DNA of 64,000 nt from JAIQFL01 sp035295745 (GTDB lineage: Bacteria; Acidobacteriota; Terriglobia; Bryobacterales; Bryobacteraceae). The first letter of the stretch is position 1. Each line of letters starts with the position of its first letter. Below, one piece after another: positions 9,867 to 17,052 of the stretch. The notes below the pieces were generated by a model. The model ran no database searches. It saw only the letters and a program-made list of their open reading frames with translations, and had not been told where the DNA came from. Location of the stretch: contig DATGIL010000053.1 in the NCBI GenBank assembly GCA_035295745.1, positions 102,001 through 166,000 on the forward strand. Reading direction: 5' to 3'. A program made the position numbers and the translations under genes.

Positions 9867-12326
9867 ATGCCTAAGTCGATTGTTATAGAACCCGAGAGAG
9901 TCTTTGCCAGCGAGACGATTCACTTTCACGGCATCCCGGTGAATGCGTATTGCAAGACGTGGGAGGAGGAGCGTGCCGCCTTTTCCGCAGAGGACTTCCT
10001 GAGCATCTGGCGCGATATGTGCGCCATTCGCGAGTTCGAATCAATCCTCAACGAGATCAAGACGAAAGGGACGTACAAGGGCGTCACCTACACTCATGCC
10101 GGGCCGGCGCACCTATCGATCGGGCAGGAAGCGGCGGCAGTTGGCATGGCATTCTCGCTGACGCCCGACGACCAGATCTTTGGCTCGCATCGCAGTCACG
10201 GCGAGATTCTGGCCAAGGGATTCTCGGCGATCCGCCAGTTGAGCGATGCGCGGTTGATGAGCATCATGGAGTCGTACCGCGATGGCGCGCTGCTGCGGCC
10301 CGTGGAGAAGGGTTATCAGGGCGACACGAAAGGCCTGGCGCTGCGCTTCTTCACTTACGGCGCCTATAGCGAGATCTTCGCGCGCGAGACCGGTTTCAAC
10401 CGCGGATTGGGGGGCTCGATGCACGCCTTCTTCGCGCCGTTTGGAATCTATCCGAATAACGCGATCGTGGGCGGGTCGGGCTCCATCGCGCCGGGTGCGG
10501 CGCTCTTCAAGCGCGTGAATCGCAAGCCGGGGATCGTGGTGGCGAATATCGGTGACGCGTCGTTTGGCTGCGGCCCGGTGTGGGAAGGCATCACCATCGC
10601 GTCGATGGATCAGTATCGCAAGCTGTGGGACGAGTCGCTGGGCGGTGGGTTGCCGATCATTTTCAACTGCATGAACAACTTCTACGGCATGGGCGGCCAG
10701 CCGGTCGGCGAGACCATGGGAGTGGAGCACACGGTGCGCATCGGAGCGGGCGTGAATCCCGAACAGATGCATGCCGAGCGCGTGAACGGGTACGATCCGA
10801 TGCCTGTGATCGACGCGTTCCGCCGCAAGAAACAGGTACTCGTGGAAGGCCGAGGGCCGGTCCTTCTGGACACGGTGACGTACCGGATCAGCGGGCATTC
10901 GCCATCGGATGCGTCGAGTTACCGGTCGAAAGAAGAGATCGAGCGCTGGCAGCAGGCGGACTCGATTCGCGCCTTCCGGCAGAAACTGGTGGACGGCGGG
11001 TTCAGCACGGCGGACTCACTAGTGAGCGCGAAGGCGGCGGTGGAAGCGACGATCTTCGAGATGTTTCAACTGGCGGTGGATTTGCAGACTAGCCCGCGAG
11101 TGACGGTTGATTCCGAGCTGGTGGGATCCGTGATGTTTTCGAATCAGCGCATAGAGAAGTTCGATTCGCGCGCGCCCGAGTTTCTGCACGACGTCGCCGA
11201 CAATCCGCGGGTGCAGCAGATTCGTGGCAAGATCCGCACGCCTACGGACGGCGGCAAACCGGTTCCGAAGATGAAGGCGTATAACGTGCGTGATAGCATC
11301 TTCGAGGCGATGCTACATCGCTTCTCGGTAGACCCGACGATGATCGCGTTCGGCGAGGAGAATCGCGATTGGGGCGGCGCGTTTGCGGTGTACCGGGGGT
11401 TGACGGAGGCGCTGCCTTATCATCGGCTGTTCAACACGTCGATCTCAGAAGCGGGGATTGTGGGTGCGGCAGTGGGGTACGGGCTGGCCGGCGGCCGGGT
11501 GGTGGCGGAGTTGATGTATGCCGATTTCATGGGCCGCGCGGGGGACGAGATCTTCAATCAGCTCTCGAAGTGGCAGTCGATGTCGGCAGGTCAATTGACG
11601 ATGCCGGTGGTGCTGCGGATTTCGGTGGGAGCGAAATATGGCGCGCAGCATTCGCAGGACTGGACGGCGCTGGTGCATCACATTCCCGGGCTGAAGGTGG
11701 TCTACCCGGTGACGCCGTACGATGCCAAGGGTATGATGAACGCGGCGCTTGCCGGCACCGACCCCGTGATCTTTTTCGAGAGCCAGAAGATTTACGACTA
11801 CGGCGAGATGTTCGTGGAGTCGGGCGTGCCGGAAGGGTTCTACGAGATTCCACTGTCGGAGCCGTCGGTGAAGCGCAGGGGCAAGGATCTGACGCTGATC
11901 ACGCTAGGGCCCGCTTTGTACACGGCGATGGCGGCGGCGGACGAGTTGCAGTCGCGCTTTGGGCTCTCGGCGGAGCTCATCGATTTGCGCGCGGTGAATC
12001 CGCTGAATTACGAGCCGCTGGTGGAGTCGGTGCGGAAGACGGGCAAAGTGCTGTTGGCCTCAGACGCGGTGGAGCGGGGCTCGGTGATGCAGACTGTTGC
12101 GTCGAATCTGACGCAGCTCTGTTTCGACGATCTGGACGGTCCGCCGGTCGTGTTGGGGTCACGGAATTGGATCACACCGGCGGCGGAGTTGGAGGCGCTG
12201 TTCTTTCCGCAGGTGTCGTGGTTCTTGGATGCGATTCACGAGAGAATATTGCCACTGAAGGATTACACGCCGAAGAGTAATCAGACATTGGGAGAGTTGG
12301 TCAGGCGGGCACGGATGGGCGTGTGA
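9867..12326 (+). CDS. 2-oxoacid dehydrogenase E1, fused alpha and beta subunits
   Basis: The 819-residue product joins a full E1 alpha region (about 1-430) to a full E1 beta region (about 470-815). The alpha half shows the thiamine diphosphate motif G229-D230 followed by N270-N271 and the phosphorylation-loop-like segment SGHSPSDASSYRSKEE. The beta half shows FGEEN at 495-499, a transketolase-like pyrimidine-binding region (VGAAVGYGLAGGRVV) and a C-terminal transketolase domain. E1 decarboxylates the 2-oxoacid and acylates the E2 lipoyl arm. Pyruvate and branched-chain oxoacids are both possible substrates. AGGAG lies upstream of the ATG. It completes an E2-E3-E1 gene order behind transaldolase. 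Confidence 0.9.
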   Translation: MPKSIVIEPERVFASETIHFHGIPVNAYCKTWEEERAAFSAEDFLSIWRDMCAIREFESILNEIKTKGTYKGVTYTHAGPAHLSIGQEAAAVGMAFSLTPDDQIFGSHRSHGEILAKGFSAIRQLSDARLMSIMESYRDGALLRPVEKGYQGDTKGLALRFFTYGAYSEIFARETGFNRGLGGSMHAFFAPFGIYPNNAIVGGSGSIAPGAALFKRVNRKPGIVVANIGDASFGCGPVWEGITIASMDQYRKLWDESLGGGLPIIFNCMNNFYGMGGQPVGETMGVEHTVRIGAGVNPEQMHAERVNGYDPMPVIDAFRRKKQVLVEGRGPVLLDTVTYRISGHSPSDASSYRSKEEIERWQQADSIRAFRQKLVDGGFSTADSLVSAKAAVEATIFEMFQLAVDLQTSPRVTVDSELVGSVMFSNQRIEKFDSRAPEFLHDVADNPRVQQIRGKIRTPTDGGKPVPKMKAYNVRDSIFEAMLHRFSVDPTMIAFGEENRDWGGAFAVYRGLTEALPYHRLFNTSISEAGIVGAAVGYGLAGGRVVAELMYADFMGRAGDEIFNQLSKWQSMSAGQLTMPVVLRISVGAKYGAQHSQDWTALVHHIPGLKVVYPVTPYDAKGMMNAALAGTDPVIFFESQKIYDYGEMFVESGVPEGFYEIPLSEPSVKRRGKDLTLITLGPALYTAMAAADELQSRFGLSAELIDLRAVNPLNYEPLVESVRKTGKVLLASDAVERGSVMQTVASNLTQLCFDDLDGPPVVLGSRNWITPAAELEALFFPQVSWFLDAIHERILPLKDYTPKSNQTLGELVRRARMGV

Positions 12327-12340
12327 GGGCAACGGCATAC

Positions 12341-12411
12341 GGTGGATGTGCTGGAGGCCCGAAAAGCATCGAGATGAGTCTCGACGCGGCAAACAGGGGT
12401 ATTTGCGCCAC
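12341..12411 (+). repeat. Dual-hairpin repeat, copy E, abutting a start codon
   Basis: Hairpin 1 is of the third stem type (GCATCGAGA/TCTCGACGC, one mismatch, loop TGAG). Hairpin 2 has loop GGGG with one mismatch. The copy is longer at its left end (71 bp). It ends at the base before GTG 12412 and 3 nt before ATG 12415 of the kinase gene, so it supplies the whole ribosome-binding region. Confidence 0.86.
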
Positions 12412-12414
12412 GTG

Positions 12415-14937
12415 ATGCAGATCGGCAAGTACACGGTCACGGCGGAAATTGGGAGTGGGGGATTCGGGCGTGTGTACAGCGCGACCGACCCCAGCGTAGG
12501 CCGAACGGTCGCGATCAAAGTGATGAACGCTCCCGACGATGCGAGTATCGTCAGGCGCTTTCGTTCCGAAGCGAAGACTGTCGCGAATCTGCATCATCGG
12601 AACATCGTCACGGTGTACGAATTCGGCGAGCAATCGGGCGTTCCGTACCTGGTGATGGAGTATCTGGAGGGCGTCACTCTACAGAGCCTGATCGGCCAAG
12701 GTTCGGTCGCGCTTCTGGAAAAGCTGGAGATCATGGTGGAGGCCGCCGAGGGCCTCAAGTATGCGCACGAGCATGGCGTGACACATCGGGATGTGAAGCC
12801 CGGCAACATCATGCGGCTGGTAGATGGCTCGGTCAAGATTATGGACTTCGGCATCGCGCGCATCGCGGCCGAGGGCACCATGGGGCACACCGCCGCGGGG
12901 CTGGTGGTGGGCAGTATGCGATACATGGCGCCGGAACAGTTCCGCGGCACTGCCGATGCCATGAGCGACATCTTCTCGTATGGCATCACGTTTTTCGAGC
13001 TGTTGGCGGGCTACAATCCGTTCGCTTCGCCGGATCCCGCGATTTCGATTTACCTGATTACCAGCACAGATGCCCCGTCGTTGCGGTCGGTTGTTCCTGA
13101 GTATTCCGAGGCGCTGGATGCGGTGGTGGCTCGCCTGCTGGCGAGGTCGCGTGAGGTGCGGTACAGCCGGTTCGACGATGTGTTGCTCGATCTGCGTCCG
13201 CTGCTGATGGAGGCGCGGCGGCGGCACGGCGCTGCTCTGTACACACAGGCCGGACAACTGCTGGCAACGGGTCAGTTGGAGCTCGCGAGTGCGACAGTGC
13301 GCAAGGTGCTCGATCTGGATCCCATGCACACGGCCGCGGCGGCGTTGCGTTTGCAGATCGACCAGGCATTGCAGCATCGCGACGTGATTACCCACGTGGC
13401 GCCGATGCTGGAGCGAGCGGAGCGGGAGTTGTCCGAGCGAAGATCCGAAGAGGCTGCGTCGATTTTGGCGGGCGTACCGACGATGGCACAACGGATTCCG
13501 GAGTTGCAGGCGCGCTTGCAGGAGGCCGCGACGCAGATTGCGAGGATGCGCGCCAGCGAGCGGTTGCTGGTGGCGGCGCGGCAAGGGCTGGCTCAGGACG
13601 ATCTCACCACGGCTTTCCGTGCGGCTTCCGAGGCGGTCGTGGGCGATCCGGGTAACGAGGCTGCCAATCATCTGCTGGAGACAGTCCGGACGCGGATGGC
13701 GACGCGGGATGCGCAGCGGCGCTTCCAGGAGGAAATCGCGCGCGTCAATGGGCTGCTACAGGTTGGCAAAACGGACGAGGCATCGGCGGCGATCGCGGGA
13801 CTCGACGCATCGGTACGCGGGACGCCGGAAGTGGCGGCTCTGCGGAAGTATGCGGAGGAACAGAAGGCGCGCGAGGATCGGGCGCAGAAACTGGCGTTGG
13901 GGATGGCAGGCGCGGGGGCGCTGCTGAACCAGCGTAAGTACGATGAGGCGATCGGGGCGATAGACCGGTTGGCGGCGGAATATCCGGAGAGCGCGGAGTT
14001 GCGCGCATTGCGGCGGCATGCTGAGGAGCGGCGAGCAGCGGAAGCGCGCATTCCGACTGTCGAGGCTACGAGGCCAGTGGCCCTGCCAGTCGCATCGAAA
14101 CCGGCCGCACCGAAACCGGCCGCACCGAGCGACGTCGCATCAGCGGTTCCTACGCCGGAGCGAAAGACGTCTCCGACAGTGTGGATCGGGGTCTCGCTGT
14201 TGGCGGTGGCGGGTGTGCTGTTCTTGGTGCTGCGGCCGCATCCCGCTCCAGTCGCACCGAGGGCGCCGGCGACTTCGACGAGTCCGGCTACTCCCACAAT
14301 GCCGCTCGGCGTGGCGGCTTTGAGCGGTCCGGAAAAGGCGATTGCGGGGACTTCGTACGAGATGGCGTTGCAGGCAACGGGCGGAACTCCGCCGATCAGG
14401 TGGAGCGTGCCGACGGCATCGCTGCCGGCTGGGCTCGCGCTGGATCCGGCTCGCGGCGTAATAGCGGGTGTGCCTGCGGCGGTAGGGCGGTTTGCGTTTC
14501 TGGTAACGGCTGTGGATGCCGCGGGACAGAGTGCCAGTCGCGACGTAGTGGTGTTGGTGGAAGCTCCTGCGAAGACGGAGCCTGAAGCAGCGGCAAAGGG
14601 CAAGCCGGTGGCGACCGCGGCGCTGGCGCCACCATGCCAGGTTGCCAAGTTCGTTTTGGAGCAATATGGCGACGCACTATCGGGCGAACTGGTGTGGAGC
14701 GGATCGCTTGGGAGCAGGGAGCGGCTGAGTATCGAGAATCGGCGTGCCTCGATCGGGCGGGTGCAGGGCGATGTGTTGCCGCAGAATGTGCCGCTGCGGA
14801 TTTCGGTTTCGCCGGCGACGGTGAAGTTGGTCTCAGCGCCGTCGGCTGCGAACTGCTGGGCCTCGGGGCTGGCGATACAGAACGGCGCGAGTGCCACGAG
14901 CGAGATTCATATCAAGTGGCAGGTGTTTCAGCCATAA
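12415..14937 (+). CDS. Membrane-anchored Ser/Thr protein kinase with helical-repeat and Ig-like regions
   Basis: From the ATG at 12415 the product has 840 residues: an N-terminal Hanks-type kinase domain (glycine loop GSGGFGRV, K35 in VAIK, HRD 124-126, DFG 144-146, HRDVKPGN), a long alpha-helical TPR-like stretch (about 265-545), a Pro/Ala-rich linker, one transmembrane helix (about 588-606) and an outer region with a putative Ig-fold (about 640-715; LPAGLALDPARGVIAGVP). The kinase would face the cytoplasm and the Ig-like part the outside. Upstream in-frame codons back to 12346 are repeat sequence and are unlikely to be translated. Substrates are unknown. Confidence 0.88.
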   Translation: MQIGKYTVTAEIGSGGFGRVYSATDPSVGRTVAIKVMNAPDDASIVRRFRSEAKTVANLHHRNIVTVYEFGEQSGVPYLVMEYLEGVTLQSLIGQGSVALLEKLEIMVEAAEGLKYAHEHGVTHRDVKPGNIMRLVDGSVKIMDFGIARIAAEGTMGHTAAGLVVGSMRYMAPEQFRGTADAMSDIFSYGITFFELLAGYNPFASPDPAISIYLITSTDAPSLRSVVPEYSEALDAVVARLLARSREVRYSRFDDVLLDLRPLLMEARRRHGAALYTQAGQLLATGQLELASATVRKVLDLDPMHTAAAALRLQIDQALQHRDVITHVAPMLERAERELSERRSEEAASILAGVPTMAQRIPELQARLQEAATQIARMRASERLLVAARQGLAQDDLTTAFRAASEAVVGDPGNEAANHLLETVRTRMATRDAQRRFQEEIARVNGLLQVGKTDEASAAIAGLDASVRGTPEVAALRKYAEEQKAREDRAQKLALGMAGAGALLNQRKYDEAIGAIDRLAAEYPESAELRALRRHAEERRAAEARIPTVEATRPVALPVASKPAAPKPAAPSDVASAVPTPERKTSPTVWIGVSLLAVAGVLFLVLRPHPAPVAPRAPATSTSPATPTMPLGVAALSGPEKAIAGTSYEMALQATGGTPPIRWSVPTASLPAGLALDPARGVIAGVPAAVGRFAFLVTAVDAAGQSASRDVVVLVEAPAKTEPEAAAKGKPVATAALAPPCQVAKFVLEQYGDALSGELVWSGSLGSRERLSIENRRASIGRVQGDVLPQNVPLRISVSPATVKLVSAPSAANCWASGLAIQNGASATSEIHIKWQVFQP

Positions 14938-14947
14938 GGCGGTGGAT

Positions 14948-15379
14948 TCAGCGGCCGGAGGAACCGAACCCGCCTGCGCCTCTGACTGAATCAGCCAAAT
15001 CGCCTTCCACCCACTCCACGGCCTCATAACGGGACACGATCATCTGCGCGATGCGGTCCCCAGCGTGCACGGTGTAGGGGGCCCGGCCGAGATTCAGCAG
15101 GATCACGCGGATTTCTCCGCGGTATCCAGGATCGATGGTGCCGGGCGTGTTGGGGCTGGTGATGGCGTGGCGAAGGGCGAGGCCGCTGCGGGGACGGACT
15201 TGCGCTTCGTAGCCGGGCGGCAGTTCGATGGTGAGTCCGGTGGGAACCAGGTGGGGTACGCCGGGTTCGAGGGTCACGTCCTCCACCGAGCGCAAGTCCA
15301 TGCCGGCGTCTTCATCGGGTCCATGTGCGTAGGAGGGAAGGACGGCCGCGGGGTGGATGCGTTGGATTCGAATCTGCAT
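14948..15379 (-). CDS. dut: Deoxyuridine 5'-triphosphate nucleotidohydrolase (dUTPase)
   Basis: The 143-residue trimeric-type dUTPase carries the five family motifs: DAGMDL (motif 1), RPRSGLA (motif 2), NTPGTIDPGYRGE (motif 3, uracil binding), GDRIAQM (motif 4) and RGAGGFGSSG (motif 5, P-loop-like). It hydrolyses dUTP to dUMP and pyrophosphate, keeping uracil out of DNA and supplying dUMP. It lies head to head with the ThyX gene, the next step in dTMP synthesis. Its 3' end runs within 10 nt of the convergent kinase gene. Confidence 0.95.
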   Translation of the reverse strand: MQIRIQRIHPAAVLPSYAHGPDEDAGMDLRSVEDVTLEPGVPHLVPTGLTIELPPGYEAQVRPRSGLALRHAITSPNTPGTIDPGYRGEIRVILLNLGRAPYTVHAGDRIAQMIVSRYEAVEWVEGDLADSVRGAGGFGSSGR

Positions 15380-16829
15380 TCCCCGTTATGATAACGTCTT
15401 GACCCCCACCAAACGCGTCATCACGGTGGCGCCGATGCCGCCGGAAAAAAGCGCCTATGCACTAGCGCGCTACAGCCGTTCGCCCGATTCGATCCGCGAC
15501 TCGATCGAGTGGGTGCGCACGCACGACTCGCAGAAATTTCTGGAAAGTTTCTATTTCCAGTACGGGCATGCCTCGATTGCCGACCTCGGTCACACGGTGA
15601 TGTGTTTCGAGGGAATCTCCGAGTTGGCGGCGACTGAAATAGAAGAGGAGAGTCTGTGGGACGGGCAGGCGAAATCGTCCCGCTACCAGGACTTTTCGCA
15701 GGCCGGTTTCGTGACGCCGCCCGAGTTTTCGAGTGCGGAAGCCGGGGCTTTTCGCGCGGCGGGCGAGGAATTGCTGCGTGCCTATGCTGCGGTGAACGAG
15801 CGGGCCTTCGCCTACCTTTGCGAGCAACTGCCGCGTCCGGAGGAGATGAAGCCCGAGCCGTACCGGCGCAACGTGGCGGCGCGGGCGTTCGATGTTGCGA
15901 GGTACCTGCTGTTCTGGGGAGTTCCGACCAACGTGGGACAAGTCACGAGCATCCGCACGCTGGAGAAACAGATCCGCCGGCTGAAGGCGTCGGAATACGC
16001 GGAGTTGCGCAGCTTGGGAGAGGAGATGGCGCAGGCATGCGCCGGCGAGCCGGACTGCCGGTGGGATGCAAGTGCCGTCGCGGAGCCGCTGGCTCCGACG
16101 CTCGCGCGGCACGCGGATACCGAGCAGCACAGCGTTACGGCGCGAGATGATTTACGGCGCTGGGCGGAACAGAATCTTCCGGCGGCGATGGGAGGGACAC
16201 CGGAGCGCGTGGATCTCATCCGTCCGACGCAGGTGCCGGCAGATATCGTGGCCACGCTGTTGTATCCGGTGACGGACAGGCCATTCCGCGAACTCTACGA
16301 GCTGGCGTGTGAGTGGAGCGAACGGCGGCGCGCCGAAGTGATCGATCTGGCGATGGGTTCGCGCACACGGCGGGATGAGATACTGGCGGGCTTCCGCGGA
16401 GGGCTGTACGCGTACGATTTCGTGATCGATGTCGGGGCATACCGCGATTTGCACCGGCATCGGCGCTGCCAGAAGTTCCGCCAGTCGTATGCAGGCGGTT
16501 TGGGGTACGACACTCCACGGGTAGTGAAGGATTCGGGCGCCGGGGATGTGTACGACGCTGCGATGCGCGCGGCATTCGAGAGCATGCAGAAGCTGCCAGC
16601 TCCCGGGGCGCACTATTTATTGCCGTTCGGAGCACGGTCGCGATTTCTCTTCAAGATGGATTTCGCGGAGGCGGAGTACATTTCGCAGCTTCGCAGCGGG
16701 GTGAAGGGGCACTTCAGTTACCGCGAGATCGCCTGGGAAATGAAATGCAAGATGGAGGAGGTGGAGCCGGAACTGGGGCGGCTGATTCAGGCGACTCCTC
16801 CGTGGATTGAAGATCCTTTGCGGCGGTGA
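15357..16829 (+). CDS. thyX: Double-domain FAD-dependent thymidylate synthase (ThyX family)
   Basis: The 490-residue product is about twice the length of canonical ThyX and appears to hold two ThyX-like halves. The C-terminal half keeps the signature RHR-x7-S (R367-H368-R369 to S377). The N-terminal half has the YGHASIADLGH and SSRY elements, but where RHR should fall it reads roughly EES. ThyX methylates dUMP using methylene-tetrahydrofolate and FAD. The start is uncertain: ATG 15357 overlaps the divergent dut start by 23 nt, while TTG 15399 and ATG 15435 (MPPEKSAYALARYS) are in-frame alternatives. The strand KRVITVAPM before 15435 looks structural, which favours one of the earlier starts. 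Confidence 0.85.
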   Translation: MRWIRICIPRYDNVLTPTKRVITVAPMPPEKSAYALARYSRSPDSIRDSIEWVRTHDSQKFLESFYFQYGHASIADLGHTVMCFEGISELAATEIEEESLWDGQAKSSRYQDFSQAGFVTPPEFSSAEAGAFRAAGEELLRAYAAVNERAFAYLCEQLPRPEEMKPEPYRRNVAARAFDVARYLLFWGVPTNVGQVTSIRTLEKQIRRLKASEYAELRSLGEEMAQACAGEPDCRWDASAVAEPLAPTLARHADTEQHSVTARDDLRRWAEQNLPAAMGGTPERVDLIRPTQVPADIVATLLYPVTDRPFRELYELACEWSERRRAEVIDLAMGSRTRRDEILAGFRGGLYAYDFVIDVGAYRDLHRHRRCQKFRQSYAGGLGYDTPRVVKDSGAGDVYDAAMRAAFESMQKLPAPGAHYLLPFGARSRFLFKMDFAEAEYISQLRSGVKGHFSYREIAWEMKCKMEEVEPELGRLIQATPPWIEDPLRR

Positions 16830-16843
16830 GGGCGGCGAGGTGC

Positions 16844-16894
16844 GCCAGAGCAGATCGCGATCTTTCTAATGGCAGATCGGTGATCTGCTCTGGC
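16844..16894. terminator. Long inverted repeat between convergent genes
   Basis: Perfect 13-bp arms, GCCAGAGCAGATC at 16844-16856 and GATCTGCTCTGGC at 16882-16894, enclose a 25-nt loop that is itself partly self-complementary (GATCGCGATC, GATCGGTGATC). It follows the thyX stop by 15 nt and faces the convergent malic enzyme gene, so a bidirectional terminator is the likeliest role. There is no strong T-tract on either side. Confidence 0.55.
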
Positions 16895-16920
16895 TGGATT
16901 GAACCAACTGCATCGGACTT

Positions 16921-16957
16921 GGTAGACTGCCGAAAAGTCTCGAGACAGCAAATCTTG
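16921..16957 (+). repeat. Decayed dual-hairpin repeat
   Basis: The left part of the repeat (CGAAAAGTCTCGAGACAGCAAA) is recognisable, but the loop and inner stem of hairpin 1 are missing, leaving only GTCTCGAGAC, and hairpin 2 is lost. A short inverted repeat (CTGAGA/TCTCAG, 16962-16980) separates it from the intact copy F. Confidence 0.6.
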
Positions 16958-16984
16958 TCCACTGAGACCTTTCATCTCAGACTT

Positions 16985-17046
16985 GGCGGACACGCGAAAT
17001 GCGTCGAGATGAGTCTCGACGCGGCAAACAGGAGTGTTTGCGTCAC
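16985..17046 (+). repeat. Dual-hairpin repeat, copy F
   Basis: Hairpin 1 is the third stem type, GCGTCGAGA/TCTCGACGC, with loop TGAG. Hairpin 2 is GCAAACA/TGTTTGC with loop GGAG. The right edge (GCGTCAC) ends 6 nt from the stop codon of the malic enzyme gene on the opposite strand. Confidence 0.9.
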
Positions 17047-17052
17047 CTCAGG

